From Mycolicibacterium aichiense (GTDB lineage: Bacteria > Actinomycetota > Actinomycetes > Mycobacteriales > Mycobacteriaceae), in NCBI RefSeq assembly GCF_010726245.1, contig NZ_AP022561.1, positions 868,001-932,000 of the forward strand: a stretch of 64,000 bases of DNA, in the 5' to 3' direction. This document shows, piece by piece, positions 16,165 through 25,996 of the stretch. The stretch's first letter is position 1. Each line of letters begins with the position of its first letter. The notes under the pieces are model-generated. The model did not search any database. It was not told the origin of the DNA and saw only the letters and a program-made list of their open reading frames with translations. Position numbers and translations under genes: made by a program.

Positions 16165-17498
16165 GAGGGCGCGGGCAACCGCAGCATCAGTCGTGCACCG
16201 CCGAGCGGACTGTCGTCCAATATGGCTGTGCCGCCATGGATTTCAGCCTGCTGTGCGACCAAAGCCAGGCCCAGTCCGGAGCCGGAGTGCGACGCTGTCG
16301 ACCCACGGGCGAAGCGCTCGAACACCGCCGTGCGCTCCGACTCCGGTACGCCGGATCCGTTGTCGTCGATCGCGATGTCCACGCCGTCGCGCGAGCTGAC
16401 CGCGGAGAGCTGCACCCGCGTCGCGCCACCGTGTTTGACCGCATTGGCGATCGCGTTGTCCACCGCCAGGCGAAGGCCGGCGGGCAGGCCGATGATGATG
16501 CACGTCGGTGACGGCACCAGCGTCACCTCGAGGTCGGGGTAGACGCGCATGGCGTCGTGTGCGGCGCGGTCGAGCAATTCGGTGATGTCGACCGGAACCT
16601 GGTCTGCTTCGGTTGAAAGTTCGCCCTGGGCAAGGCGTTCCAGCGCCCCGAGGGTGGCCTCGATCCGGGTTTGGGTACGCACGACGTCGCTGAGCACTTC
16701 CTCGCGCTGCTCGTCGGTCATGTCCATGGTGGCCAGCACCTCGAGGTTGGTGCGCATCGCGGTCAGCGGTGTCCGCAGCTCGTGGGCCGACACCGCGGCG
16801 AAGTCACGCGCCGAGGCCAGCGCCGCCTGGGTCCGCTCCTGTTCGGTCCAGATTCTCTCCAGCAGACCTTTGATCGCTTCGCCGATCTCCACTGCCTCGG
16901 TGGCGCCGCCGATCTCGACGTCGGGCGCCTTGTCGCCGGCCTGGATCTCCCGGGTCTGGGCAGCGAGCCGCCGCAGCGGCCGCACCGCGAAGGTCGCCAG
17001 TGCCCAGCCCAGCAGCGCGGCGGCGCAGACGGCGAACACACAGATGATCAGCACGCGCCGGTGCAGGTTGTTGGTGTCGGCGATGGTGTCGTCGAAAGTG
17101 GCGCCCACCTCCAGGCTGGTGGCCTCCGGGTAGGAGAGTTCGACCGTGCGCACCCGGTACCGGACCCCGTCGACTTCGGCGGTGCCGTAGTCGGAGTTCA
17201 GTCGCGGCAGCACGACGTCGGAGTTCGACCGGACCTGATCGCCGCGGCGGACGGTGATCACCACGTCCTGGTCGTTGGGTGACGGCGGGATCTGGTCGAG
17301 ACCGCGGGGTACGAACGGAACGGCGAAGCCCGCGGCCTCGTCCAATCGCCGGTCGAGTCGCTCGAGACGGTCGTTGGTGATGCCGACCCAGACGATGGCG
17401 CCGACGATCGTGACGACGATCGCCGCACCGATTGCCGTCGCGAACGCCACCCGGGTGCGAAGCGATGGCGTGCGGCGGAAGATGCGCGGCAGCGTCAC
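16161..17498 (-). CDS. prrB: Sensor histidine kinase PrrB
   Basis: 445 residues from GTG 17498, 7 bp after prrA. Two membrane segments (about residues 17-38 and 150-170) flank an extracytoplasmic sensor, then HAMP, a HisKA box with the phospho-acceptor in SAHELRTPLTAMR, and an ATPase domain ending SHSGSGLGLALVAQQA. Segments such as ITNDRLERLDRRLDEAAGFA match M. tuberculosis PrrB (Rv0902c) as I remember it. PrrB phosphorylates PrrA; in M. tuberculosis the system is essential and acts during early infection of macrophages. Confidence 0.95.
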   Translation of the reverse strand: MTLPRIFRRTPSLRTRVAFATAIGAAIVVTIVGAIVWVGITNDRLERLDRRLDEAAGFAVPFVPRGLDQIPPSPNDQDVVITVRRGDQVRSNSDVVLPRLNSDYGTAEVDGVRYRVRTVELSYPEATSLEVGATFDDTIADTNNLHRRVLIICVFAVCAAALLGWALATFAVRPLRRLAAQTREIQAGDKAPDVEIGGATEAVEIGEAIKGLLERIWTEQERTQAALASARDFAAVSAHELRTPLTAMRTNLEVLATMDMTDEQREEVLSDVVRTQTRIEATLGALERLAQGELSTEADQVPVDITELLDRAAHDAMRVYPDLEVTLVPSPTCIIIGLPAGLRLAVDNAIANAVKHGGATRVQLSAVSSRDGVDIAIDDNGSGVPESERTAVFERFARGSTASHSGSGLGLALVAQQAEIHGGTAILDDSPLGGARLMLRLPAPS

Positions 17499-17505
17499 AA
17501 CTCGG

Positions 17506-18213
17506 TCACTGGGTGCGCAACACGAAACCGACGCCGCGCACGGTGTGCAGCAGTCGGGGTGCGCCGCCCGCCTCGAGCTTGCGGCGCAGGTAACCGATGA
17601 AGACGTCGACCACGTTGGTGTCGGCGGCGAAGTCGTAGCCCCACACCAGCTCGAGCAGCTGCGCACGGGACAGGACTGCGGTCTTGTGCTCGGCGAGCAC
17701 GGCCAGCAGGTCGAACTCGCGCTTGGTCAGGTCGACGTCGACGCCGTTGACCCTGGCCCGGCGGCCGGGGATGTCGACCTCCAGCGGCCCCACCTGGATG
17801 GTCTCCGAAGAGAACGTGGCCGTCGACCCCCGACGGCGCAGCAGCGCCTTGACCCGGGCCACCAGCTCGGCAAGCACGAACGGTTTGACCAGGTAGTCGT
17901 CGGCACCGGCCTCCAGGCCTGCGACCCGGTCGTCGACCGAACTGCGGGCCGAGAGCACACAGACCGGCACGTCGTTGTCCATCGCCCGCAGCGCGGTCAC
18001 CACGCTGACGCCGTCCAGCACCGGCATGTTGATGTCGAGGATGATCGCGTCGGGCTTGGTCTCGGTAGCTGAGCGCAGGGCCTCGGCTCCGTCGACGGCG
18101 GTGGCCACTTCGAATCCGGAGAGCCGAAGCCCGCGGTCCAGCGATGCGAGCACGTCGGGATCGTCATCGACCACCAGAACCCGGGGTGCGGCCGAACTAC
18201 TGTCCATGGGCAC
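17506..18213 (-). CDS. prrA: Response regulator PrrA (OmpR family)
   Basis: 235 residues from a GTG at 18213 with AGG seven bases upstream; ATG 18207 is the alternative. The receiver domain has DDD at 16-18 and the phosphorylated aspartate at D60 (ILDINMP), followed by an OmpR-type winged helix ending [13 protein letters not shown]. Nearly identical in my memory to M. tuberculosis PrrA (Rv0903c). It precedes prrB by 7 bp in one operon. The plus-strand gene beyond it is an ABC exporter, separated by 158 bp of divergent promoter region. Confidence 0.95.
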   Translation of the reverse strand: MPMDSSSAAPRVLVVDDDPDVLASLDRGLRLSGFEVATAVDGAEALRSATETKPDAIILDINMPVLDGVSVVTALRAMDNDVPVCVLSARSSVDDRVAGLEAGADDYLVKPFVLAELVARVKALLRRRGSTATFSSETIQVGPLEVDIPGRRARVNGVDVDLTKREFDLLAVLAEHKTAVLSRAQLLELVWGYDFAADTNVVDVFIGYLRRKLEAGGAPRLLHTVRGVGFVLRTQ

Positions 18214-18371
18214 TATCTTGCCTGATCGACGCCCGTATCAGTGGGAGGCCGACGCGACACGGTGACCTGCGCCGGAAGGGTTTGACCTCAATCGTTGTTG
18301 AGGTTCTAGCGTTGAGAATCTCGTCCGATAACCGATTGCACTCCCGTGGGATCATCGAATGCAGGGGAGTC

Positions 18372-20363
18372 ATGTCGGACTGGACGCATAGGTTCAGCAG
18401 TGTCGGTGACGAGGGAAATGGTGGGGTGGACGAGGTGACTTCCGAAGTCGTGTCGGAACCGGCCATCGCCGCACCGCGCACGTCCGGGCGGGCCGCCTCC
18501 GATCTGTTCCGGTTGTTGCCGTATCTGCTGCCGTACCGCGCGCGGTGGATCGCAATGCTGGTGATCGCGATCAGCAGCCTGGCGGCCACTGTCGCGATCC
18601 CGCTGATGACCAAGGCGGTGATCGACGGACCGGTCCGCCACCAGGACCAGCGGGGGCTGTGGGTGGTCGGCGCCGCGGCGATGGCGGTGGGCGTCACCGA
18701 GGCGGTGCTGTGGTTCATCCGCCGCTGGCTGGTATCCCGGGCCACCATGGGTGTCGAGGCGGACATCCGCAAAGACCTCTACGCCCGGCTGCAGATCCTG
18801 CCGATGTCGTTTCACGGCCGCTGGCAATCGGGCCAGCTTCTGTCGCGAATCATGAACGACCTCAGCGTGATTCGGCGGTTGCTGTCGTTCGGCCTGGTGT
18901 TCCTCATCCTCAACATCCTGCAGATCACCGTCGTCACGATCATCCTGCTGGCGATGTACTGGCCGCTCGGTGTCGTGGTGCTGGTCTCGATCGTGCCGAT
19001 CACCCTGATAGTGCTGCACTTCGAGCGCACCTTCACCCAACTGGCCCGGCAAGCCCAGGACCAGGCGGGCCATGTCGCCACGCACGTCGAGGAGTCGGCG
19101 CTGGGGCTGCGCGCGGTGAAGTCCTTCGGCCGCGAGGACTACGTGTACGACCGCTTCGACGCCCAGGCAAGCACGCTGTACGACACCCAGATTCAGAAAG
19201 TCGCGGTGTCGGCGAAGTTCTGGACGCTGCTCGAGGTGATTCCCAACCTCACGCTGATCGTGGTGCTCGGGTTCGGCGCGTATGCCGCCGGGCACGGCCA
19301 GGTCACCATGGGCACGCTGGTCGCGTTCATCACAATGATGCTGTCGCTGGTCTGGCCGATCGCCTCGCTGGGCTTCCTGCTGTCGATGACTCAGGAGGCG
19401 ATGACGGCGGCCAACCGGATCGCCGAGATCTTCGACGCGCCCCGGGAGATCACCGACGGCCCCGGCACTCATCCGCCGCGCGGCGGTCGGCTGGAGCTCG
19501 ACGATGTGGGGTTCGCGTTTCCTGACTCGGACACGTTCGCGCTGCGCCACGTCAGCGTGACCGTCGAACCGGGGGAGACCCTCGCCCTGGTGGGCGCCAC
19601 CGGCTCGGGCAAGTCGGTACTGGCCGGCCTGCTGCCGCGGCTCTACGACGTCACCGAGGGTGCGATCCGCATCGACGGCACCGACATTCGCGAGCTGTCC
19701 CTGGACGCGCTGCGCACCACCGTCGCCACCGCGTTCGAAGACCCGACGCTGTTCTCCATGTCGGTCGCCGAGAACCTGCGGCTCGGCCGTCCGGACGCCA
19801 CCGAGGACGACCTGCGCAGCGCTGTCGAGGTCGCCGCCGCACAATTCGTCTACGACCTGCCGTACGGCCTGCAGACCCGAATCGGAGAACAGGGCATGAG
19901 CCTGTCCGGCGGTCAGCGGCAACGGCTTTCGCTGGCCCGCGCCATCCTGGCCGCGCCGCGGGTCCTGGTGCTCGACGACACCCTGTCCGCGCTCGACGTG
20001 CACACCGAGGCCGTGGTCACCGAGGCCCTCGGGCGAGTGCTGGCCGGGGTCACGGCCATTGTCGTCGCGCACCGCGCCTCGACGGTTCTGCTGGCCGACA
20101 AAGTCGCGCTGCTCGACACCGTCGACGGTGCGGGCACGATCACACACATCGGCACCCATGCCGAGCTTCTGGCCACGGTCCCTCGCTACCGCTTCCTGCT
20201 CGCTGCTGACGACGAGCTCGACGACGGATGCGAGGTGCGGTGTGACTGGGAGGACGACGACGAGCGGCAGCGGCTGGATCACGCCTATGAGGAGGCGTGC
20301 GAGCAGCGCAGTGCCGCCCGGCGCACGTCCGACTACGCCGCGACGGAGGGCAGACAACGATGA
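18372..20363 (+). CDS. ABC exporter half-transporter, degenerate-site subunit
   Basis: 663 residues from ATG 18372 with AGGGGAG upstream. Six membrane segments (about residues 55-330) precede an ATPase domain with Walker A GATGSGKS, signature LSGGQ and Walker B VLVLDDT, where Asp replaces the catalytic Glu. An acidic tail of about 50 residues follows. It overlaps the next ABC gene by ATGA. The pair forms a heterodimeric exporter of the TM287/288 or BmrCD type; the substrate may be a lipid or a drug. Confidence 0.9.
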   Translation: MSDWTHRFSSVGDEGNGGVDEVTSEVVSEPAIAAPRTSGRAASDLFRLLPYLLPYRARWIAMLVIAISSLAATVAIPLMTKAVIDGPVRHQDQRGLWVVGAAAMAVGVTEAVLWFIRRWLVSRATMGVEADIRKDLYARLQILPMSFHGRWQSGQLLSRIMNDLSVIRRLLSFGLVFLILNILQITVVTIILLAMYWPLGVVVLVSIVPITLIVLHFERTFTQLARQAQDQAGHVATHVEESALGLRAVKSFGREDYVYDRFDAQASTLYDTQIQKVAVSAKFWTLLEVIPNLTLIVVLGFGAYAAGHGQVTMGTLVAFITMMLSLVWPIASLGFLLSMTQEAMTAANRIAEIFDAPREITDGPGTHPPRGGRLELDDVGFAFPDSDTFALRHVSVTVEPGETLALVGATGSGKSVLAGLLPRLYDVTEGAIRIDGTDIRELSLDALRTTVATAFEDPTLFSMSVAENLRLGRPDATEDDLRSAVEVAAAQFVYDLPYGLQTRIGEQGMSLSGGQRQRLSLARAILAAPRVLVLDDTLSALDVHTEAVVTEALGRVLAGVTAIVVAHRASTVLLADKVALLDTVDGAGTITHIGTHAELLATVPRYRFLLAADDELDDGCEVRCDWEDDDERQRLDHAYEEACEQRSAARRTSDYAATEGRQR

Positions 20364-22177
20364 CGGCCACCGAATGGCGGGGCCGGCTCGACGAAGAACC
20401 CGACGACCTGCCGATCGACGAAGCCACGCCGCGCAAACGTGAGGCCCGCGCGCTGCTGGGCTCGCTGCTCGCGCCGTTCAAGGCCACGGTCGCGCTGTTG
20501 GCATTGGTCGTCGTGGTGGAAAACGCTGCGCGGCTGTCGGTTCCGCTTCTGGTCCAGCGCGGTATCGACCACGCCATCCCGCCGCTGCTGGCCGGTGGTC
20601 CGGCGCGCGAACTGATCATCGTCGTCGCGGCGCTCTGCGGTGTGGTCTGTGTGCAGGCGATCAGCCGGATGACGTTCCTGAAGCGCTCCGGCCGCATCGG
20701 CCAGAGCGTGCTGCTGGAGGTGCGCCGCCGGGTGTTCCGGCACTTCCAGCGCCTCGACGTGGCCTTCCACGACCGCTACACCTCCGGTCGGGTGGTAAGC
20801 CGGCTGACCAACGATGTCGACGCCATCCAGGACATGCTGGAGACCGGCTTCGACAGCCTGATCACCGCGGTGTTGACGTTGTTCGGCACCGCGATCCTGC
20901 TCGTGACCCTCGACGTGAAGCTGGGCCTGATGTGCCTGGCCGCCTTCCCGATCCTCGTCGCGCTGGTGTGGTGGTTCTCGGCCGAGTCGGCCAAGACCTA
21001 CCGCCGCGTGCGGGAGAGCGCCGCGCTGGTGATCGTGCAGTTCGTCGAGACGATGACGGGCATCAAAGCGGTCCAGGCCTACCGGCGCGGGCCGCGCAAT
21101 CAGGAGATCTTCGACGACGTCGCCGACCGGTACCGCTTCGACAACGAACGGACCTTCCGGCTGCTGGCGATCTTCATGCCCGCGGTCAAGCTGGTCGGCA
21201 ACCTGACCACCGGCGTCGTGCTGCTGTACGGCGGCTACCGGGTGCTGCACGGCGAGATGACAATCGGCACCCTGGCGGCGTTCCTGCTGTATCTGCGGAT
21301 GTTCTTCGAGCCGATGCAGGAGATCTCGCAGTTCTTCAACACCTTCCAGTCGGCATCCAGCGCGCTGGAGAAGCTCGCCGGTGTGCTGGCCGAGAAGCCG
21401 GCGATCGCCGACCCGCCGGAACCGGTGCACCTCGACCGGATCAACGGCGAAATCGCCTTCCGCGACGTGCAATTCAACTATGTGCCCGCTCGGCCGGTGC
21501 TGCCCGGGCTGTCGCTGGTCGTGCCGGCCGGGCAGACCGTCGCGCTGGTCGGCACCACCGGTGCGGGTAAGACCACGATCGCCAAGCTGATCGCCCGGTT
21601 CTACGACCCGACCTCGGGTGCGGTCACCCTCGACGGTGTCGATCTGCGGGACTTCGCGCAAAGCGACCTGCGCCGCCACGTCGTGATGGTCACCCAGGAG
21701 AACTTCCTGTTCTCCGGGACCGTGGCCGACAACATCCGGTTCGGCCGCCCGTCGGCGTCCGACGCCGAGGTGCACGCCGCCGCGGTCGCGGTCGGGGCGA
21801 ACGAGTTCATCGACGCACTGCCCGACGGCTACGACACCGACGTCGCCACCCGTGGCGGCCGACTATCGGCCGGGCAGCGGCAGCTGATCGCGTTCGCACG
21901 GGCGTTCCTCGCCGACCCCGCGGTGCTGATCCTCGACGAGGCGACGTCGTCGCTGGACATCCCCAGCGAGCGGCTGGTCCAGCGCGCGCTGCGCACGGTG
22001 CTGGCCGACCGGACGGCCCTGATCATCGCCCACCGGTTGTCGACCGTCGAAATCGCCGACCGGGTGCTGGTGCTCGAGCACGGGCGCATCGTCGAGGACG
22101 GACCGCCCAGTGAGCTGATCGACGCGGAAGGCCGCTACGCCGCGTTGCACCACGCCTGGCTGGAATCGCTGGCGTGA
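20360..22177 (+). CDS. ABC exporter half-transporter, catalytic subunit
   Basis: 605 residues from ATG 20360, overlapping the previous gene by four bases. Six membrane segments (about 45-320) are followed by an ATPase domain with Walker A GTTGAGKT, Walker B VLILDEA with the catalytic Glu present, and a signature of LSAGQ instead of LSGGQ. That odd signature would face the Asp-containing site of the partner, the expected layout of one degenerate and one active ATP site. Its stop overlaps the epoxide-hydrolase gene by GTGA. Confidence 0.92.
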   Translation: MTATEWRGRLDEEPDDLPIDEATPRKREARALLGSLLAPFKATVALLALVVVVENAARLSVPLLVQRGIDHAIPPLLAGGPARELIIVVAALCGVVCVQAISRMTFLKRSGRIGQSVLLEVRRRVFRHFQRLDVAFHDRYTSGRVVSRLTNDVDAIQDMLETGFDSLITAVLTLFGTAILLVTLDVKLGLMCLAAFPILVALVWWFSAESAKTYRRVRESAALVIVQFVETMTGIKAVQAYRRGPRNQEIFDDVADRYRFDNERTFRLLAIFMPAVKLVGNLTTGVVLLYGGYRVLHGEMTIGTLAAFLLYLRMFFEPMQEISQFFNTFQSASSALEKLAGVLAEKPAIADPPEPVHLDRINGEIAFRDVQFNYVPARPVLPGLSLVVPAGQTVALVGTTGAGKTTIAKLIARFYDPTSGAVTLDGVDLRDFAQSDLRRHVVMVTQENFLFSGTVADNIRFGRPSASDAEVHAAAVAVGANEFIDALPDGYDTDVATRGGRLSAGQRQLIAFARAFLADPAVLILDEATSSLDIPSERLVQRALRTVLADRTALIIAHRLSTVEIADRVLVLEHGRIVEDGPPSELIDAEGRYAALHHAWLESLA

Positions 22178-23175
22178 TCGCCCGAACATTCAGCACGCCA
22201 CGGCATACCACGCACTACCTCGAAAGCGGGCCTACCGATGGCCCGTTGATGGTCTTCCTGCACGGCTGGCCGAGTATCGGGCTGATCTGGCGTGCCCAAA
22301 TGGAGGCCTTCGCCGCCGACGGCTGGCACTGCGTCGCCCCTGATCTGCGCGGCTACGGCGGTTCATCGGTGCCGACGGCCGAAGGCGCCTACGCGATCGA
22401 AGAAATCGTTGCCGACATGACGGAGCTTCACGATCACCTCGGCGGCGAATCCGCGATCTGGGTCGGCCACGATTGGGGAAGCATCGTGGCCGGCGCCCTG
22501 ACCGCACACGAACCCCTGCGGAGCCGCGGCCTCGTGCTGACATCGTGGGCGTACTTCCCCGACGCGAACAGTCTGACCACGCTCGCCTCGCTCGTCGATC
22601 GGGAGATCTATCCGGCCGACCGGTACCCCGACGGTCAATGGGACTACTACCGCTATTACACAACGCATTTCGACGCTGCGGTCGCCGATCTCGACGCGGA
22701 TCGCGCGGCGACACTGGCCACGGTCTACCGGCGTGGCAGCCCCGCCGCCGTCGGAAAGGTTTCGCCGACCGCGGTGGTCACGCATAACGGGGGACGCTTC
22801 GGCTCCGCGCACCGCGCCCCGCCGACGCCCCCCGACCCGGCTCTCTGGCCGTCGGCCGATTTCGGCGCACTGGTCGAGGCGTTCGAGGCCGGAGGGTTCC
22901 GAGGCGCCTGCGCCTGGTACACGAACGACGATGCCAACATCGCCTATGCGCGCACGGCGCCCGACGGCGGTCGCCTTTCGCAACCGGTATTGTTCGTCAA
23001 CGGCGAGTGGGACCCCATCTGCAGCATCACCGGCAACCGTCAGGGCGAGCCCATGCGTGCGGCGTGTGCGCGCCTCACGGTGACCGGTCTGGCCGGCGGG
23101 CACTGGCTGCCGGTGGAATGCAAGGGCGAACTCGTCGAGGCCATTCGTACCTGGCTCCGCAGCAACAATCTCTGA
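22174..23175 (+). CDS. Alpha/beta hydrolase, epoxide hydrolase-like
   Basis: 333 residues from GTG 22174, coupled to the ABC subunit by a GTGA overlap. HGWP at residues 30-33 forms the oxyanion hole, D100 in VGHDWGS is the nucleophile (Asp, as in epoxide hydrolases and dehalogenases), and GGHWLP near residue 310 supplies the histidine. Predicted to open epoxides or a related reactive bond in the cytosol. Coupling to an exporter suggests detoxification: convert, then export. That link is inference. Confidence 0.85.
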   Translation: MIARTFSTPRHTTHYLESGPTDGPLMVFLHGWPSIGLIWRAQMEAFAADGWHCVAPDLRGYGGSSVPTAEGAYAIEEIVADMTELHDHLGGESAIWVGHDWGSIVAGALTAHEPLRSRGLVLTSWAYFPDANSLTTLASLVDREIYPADRYPDGQWDYYRYYTTHFDAAVADLDADRAATLATVYRRGSPAAVGKVSPTAVVTHNGGRFGSAHRAPPTPPDPALWPSADFGALVEAFEAGGFRGACAWYTNDDANIAYARTAPDGGRLSQPVLFVNGEWDPICSITGNRQGEPMRAACARLTVTGLAGGHWLPVECKGELVEAIRTWLRSNNL

Positions 23176-23215
23176 TGCCAGGCTGATCACTCCCGCTCGG
23201 CGGATACTCGACGGT

Positions 23216-23866
23216 ATGCAGCGCTTCGCCGACCGGGCGGATGCGGGCCGGCGGCTCGCCGAGTCGCTGACGGCCTACCGCGGGCGTGACGCCCTCGTCC
23301 TCGGACTGCCCCGCGGCGGTGTGCCGGTGGCCTTCGAGGTCGCCAAGGCTCTGGCCGCGCCGCTCGATGTGCTCGTCGTACGCAAGCTCGGGGTACCCGG
23401 GCAGCCCGAACTGGCCTTCGGCGCGATCGGCGAGGACGGCGTGCGCGTCATCAACGACGCGGTGTTGCGGCACGTGGTGGTCAGCGACGCCGAGATCGCC
23501 GAGGTGGACGCCGAGCAGCGCACCGAGCTTGCGCGCCGCGTCGCGCGCTACCGCGGCGACCGCACCCCGCAGCCGCTGACCGGCCGGGTAGTGCTGATTG
23601 TCGACGACGGTTTCGCCACCGGTTCCACCGCGCGCGCAGCCTGCCTGGTGGCTCGTGCGCGGGGCGCGGCGAAGGTGGTGTTGGCCGCCCCGATCGGAGC
23701 CCCGGACACCATCGCCGAGCTGCGCTGCTACGCCGACGAGGTGGTATGTCTCGGCGCGCCACGGTATTTCAGTGCGGTCGGGCAGGGCTACGACGACTTC
23801 CGGCAGACCTCCGACGAGCAGGTGACCGCCCTGCTGGACTGCGCGGCCCGGGGCTTTACGCAATGA
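23216..23866 (+). CDS. Phosphoribosyltransferase-domain protein
   Basis: 216 residues. A PRPP-binding loop is visible at residues 126-140 (VLIVDDGFATGSTAR, D130/D131), with LGLPRGGVPVA near the N-terminus. Stand-alone type I PRT-fold proteins of this kind are common in actinobacteria and their substrate is unknown; they resemble the PRT part of Rv0571c. It lies 40 bp after the hydrolase and 55 bp before the Nudix-type regulator. A nucleobase or nicotinate-like substrate is possible but not shown. Confidence 0.8.
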   Translation: MQRFADRADAGRRLAESLTAYRGRDALVLGLPRGGVPVAFEVAKALAAPLDVLVVRKLGVPGQPELAFGAIGEDGVRVINDAVLRHVVVSDAEIAEVDAEQRTELARRVARYRGDRTPQPLTGRVVLIVDDGFATGSTARAACLVARARGAAKVVLAAPIGAPDTIAELRCYADEVVCLGAPRYFSAVGQGYDDFRQTSDEQVTALLDCAARGFTQ

Positions 23867-23921
23867 TGAGTTAATCAGCGACTCAACCCAACACCCGCTC
23901 AGTGACTATCCGTGCCCGCAC

Positions 23922-24521
23922 GTGGCGGTCGACACCGCGCTGCTGACCCTCGATCCGGCCGACCCGGAGTTGTCGGTTCTGCAGGTGCGCCGTACCGATG
24001 GACCGGGCTGGGCGCTGCCCGGCACCTTCCTGCACCCCGGTGAGCGGCTGGCCGACGCGGTCGAACGGTCGCTGCGGACCAAAGCCGACGTGCGCGGGCT
24101 GCGACCGCGCCAACTGCGGGTGTACGACGACCCGGCCCGGGACAGTCGGGGCTGGGTGTTGTCGGTGGCCCATGTCGAAGTCGTGCCGATCCGCCGGCTA
24201 GACTCCCGCAGGCCGCGCGACACCCGGCTGGTCCCAGTGGCCCGCCCCGGCCGGCTGGGATTCGGGCACGCCGAGATCATTGCCCGCGCGGCACAGGAAG
24301 TCCGGGACCGCTACGCCGATCGGCCCGACCCCGACCACCTGCTGGGGCGCCAGTTCACCCTTGGTGAGCTGCACCGGGTGCACCAGGCGGTGGCGGGCCG
24401 ACCCCTTCAGCGAGACGGGTTCCGGCGCCTGATGAAGCCCCTGCTATGCCCGACCGGCCATCTGGTCACCCGGACCGGCGGCAGGCCCGCGGAATTGTTC
24501 CGGCGCGTGTCGAACCCCTAG
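23922..24521 (+). CDS. Nudix-fold plus winged-helix protein (NrtR-like), degenerate Nudix box
   Basis: 199 residues from GTG 23922. VAVDTALLTL is usually preceded by more residues in this family and the frame stays open upstream, so the true start may be earlier at a non-standard codon. The Nudix box begins GTFLHPGERL, but the REUxEE core reads RSLRTK, so hydrolysis is unlikely. The C-terminal part (about 140-195, with FTLGELHRVHQAVAGRPLQRDGFRR) is the winged helix of NrtR-type regulators. Probably a transcription factor sensing ADP-ribose or a similar nucleotide. The stop overlaps convergent accD3. Confidence 0.78.
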   Translation: MAVDTALLTLDPADPELSVLQVRRTDGPGWALPGTFLHPGERLADAVERSLRTKADVRGLRPRQLRVYDDPARDSRGWVLSVAHVEVVPIRRLDSRRPRDTRLVPVARPGRLGFGHAEIIARAAQEVRDRYADRPDPDHLLGRQFTLGELHRVHQAVAGRPLQRDGFRRLMKPLLCPTGHLVTRTGGRPAELFRRVSNP

Positions 24522-25990
24522 TGGGGCAATCCGATTCGCCGGTAACGCGCCAGCCGGGCGGCGTACCTCTGTTCGGACGGGGTCTCGCGCAGATCATGGA
24601 TCTCGCGGGCGATCGCCACAGACAACCGGCGTGCGAACTCCACCGGCTCGTCGGCGGCGTCGGGATGCTCGGGCACGATCGCGTCGACGATGCCGTTGTG
24701 CAACAAGTCGAGTGACCGGACACCCTGTGCCGCAGCCAGTTCCGGGGCGTGGTCGGTGTCGCGGAACACGATGGCGCTGGCGCCTTCTGGTGGCAGCGGC
24801 GCCAGCCAGCCGTGCTGGGCGGCCAGCACCCGGTCGGCCGGAACCATCGCCAGCGCCGGGCCGCCGCTGCCCTGGCCGAGCAGCACCGACACCGTCGGGG
24901 TGTCCAGCATGACCAGATCCGCCAGGCAGCGGGCGATCTCACCGGCCAGGCCGTCCTGTTCGGCCTCCGCCGACAGTGCAGGCCCGGCGGTGTCGATCAC
25001 CAGCACCAGCGGCAGCTTCAGCCCGGCGGCCAAGGCCATGCCGCGGCGGGCTTCCCGCAGGGCGGCGGGGCCTACCACCCCGCCCACTACACGCTGTTGA
25101 CCGACGACGACGGCCGGCTGGTCGCCGAACCGGGCCAGGGCCAGCGCCGTGGTGGCCGCATCGCCGTGTGTGCCGGACAGTGGCACCCGGTCCGTTGCGC
25201 CTTCGCGCAGTAGCCAGCTCACCCCCGGCCGGTCCGGACGCCGCGATGCCACGACCGACTCCCACGCCGGGATGTCCGGGATCGGCTCGTCGGGCAGTGC
25301 GGCCGGCGGACGGCCCGGGGCGTCGGTGATGACCCTCAGCGCCCGGTCCAACGTCACGCGCAATGAGTCGATGCCAACGACCGCGTCAATTACACCGTGC
25401 CGCAACAGGTTCTCCGCGGTCTGCACGCCCGGCGGGAACGGTTCGCCGTAGAGCTGCTCGTACACCCGAGGCCCGAGGAACCCGATCAGCGCACCGGGCT
25501 GCGCGGCGGTGATGTGGCCCAACGAGCCCCAGGACGCGAACACCCCACCGGTCGTCGGATGCCGCAGGTACACCAGATACGGCAGGTGCGCCCGCTTGTG
25601 CTGCGTGACGGCCGCGGCGATCTTCACCATCTGCAGGAACGCGACGGTGCCCTCCTGCATGCGGGTGCCACCCGAGCTCGGCGACGCCAGCAGTGGCAGC
25701 TTCTCGGCGGTCGCACGTTCGATCGCCGCGGTGACACGTTCGGCGGCGGCCACCCCGATGGACCCGGCGAGGAAGTCGAATTCGCAGGCGACGACGGCGA
25801 CCCGGCGGCCGTGGACGGTGCCCTCGCCGGTCAGCACCGCCTCGTCGAAGCCGGTCTTGGCGCGGGCCCGTTCGAGCTCACCGGCGTAGGCGGCGTCGGC
25901 GCCGACATCCAGCGGTTCGCTGTCCCAGCTCCGGAAGGAACCAGGGTCCAGCGCGGCGTCGCGTAGCTCGGCAGCCCCGATGCGGCTCAC
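24518..25990 (-). CDS. accD3: Acyl-CoA carboxylase carboxyltransferase AccD3
   Basis: 490 residues from GTG 25990, covering both carboxyltransferase halves (about 30-240 and 260-470), with the [10 protein letters not shown] and [13 protein letters not shown] oxyanion loops. Size and the position next to echA6 match AccD3 (Rv0904c, about 495 residues). It would transfer carboxyl groups from biotin to an acyl-CoA; no biotin subunit is encoded nearby. A TAATCT -10 element lies six bases before the GTG, implying a leaderless transcript. Confidence 0.92.
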   Translation of the reverse strand: MSRIGAAELRDAALDPGSFRSWDSEPLDVGADAAYAGELERARAKTGFDEAVLTGEGTVHGRRVAVVACEFDFLAGSIGVAAAERVTAAIERATAEKLPLLASPSSGGTRMQEGTVAFLQMVKIAAAVTQHKRAHLPYLVYLRHPTTGGVFASWGSLGHITAAQPGALIGFLGPRVYEQLYGEPFPPGVQTAENLLRHGVIDAVVGIDSLRVTLDRALRVITDAPGRPPAALPDEPIPDIPAWESVVASRRPDRPGVSWLLREGATDRVPLSGTHGDAATTALALARFGDQPAVVVGQQRVVGGVVGPAALREARRGMALAAGLKLPLVLVIDTAGPALSAEAEQDGLAGEIARCLADLVMLDTPTVSVLLGQGSGGPALAMVPADRVLAAQHGWLAPLPPEGASAIVFRDTDHAPELAAAQGVRSLDLLHNGIVDAIVPEHPDAADEPVEFARRLSVAIAREIHDLRETPSEQRYAARLARYRRIGLPH

Positions 25991-25996
25991 GCGACG

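Noticed and set aside
18306..20357. Open minus-strand frame of 683 codons opposite the ABC exporter gene
   Set aside because: Shadow of a clear ABC transporter; composition rich in His, Gln and Arg with no fold signature.
23216..23866. DosR box ahead of the PRT gene, by analogy with Rv0571c
   Set aside because: No GGGACT-type half-site is visible in the 40 bp upstream spacer.
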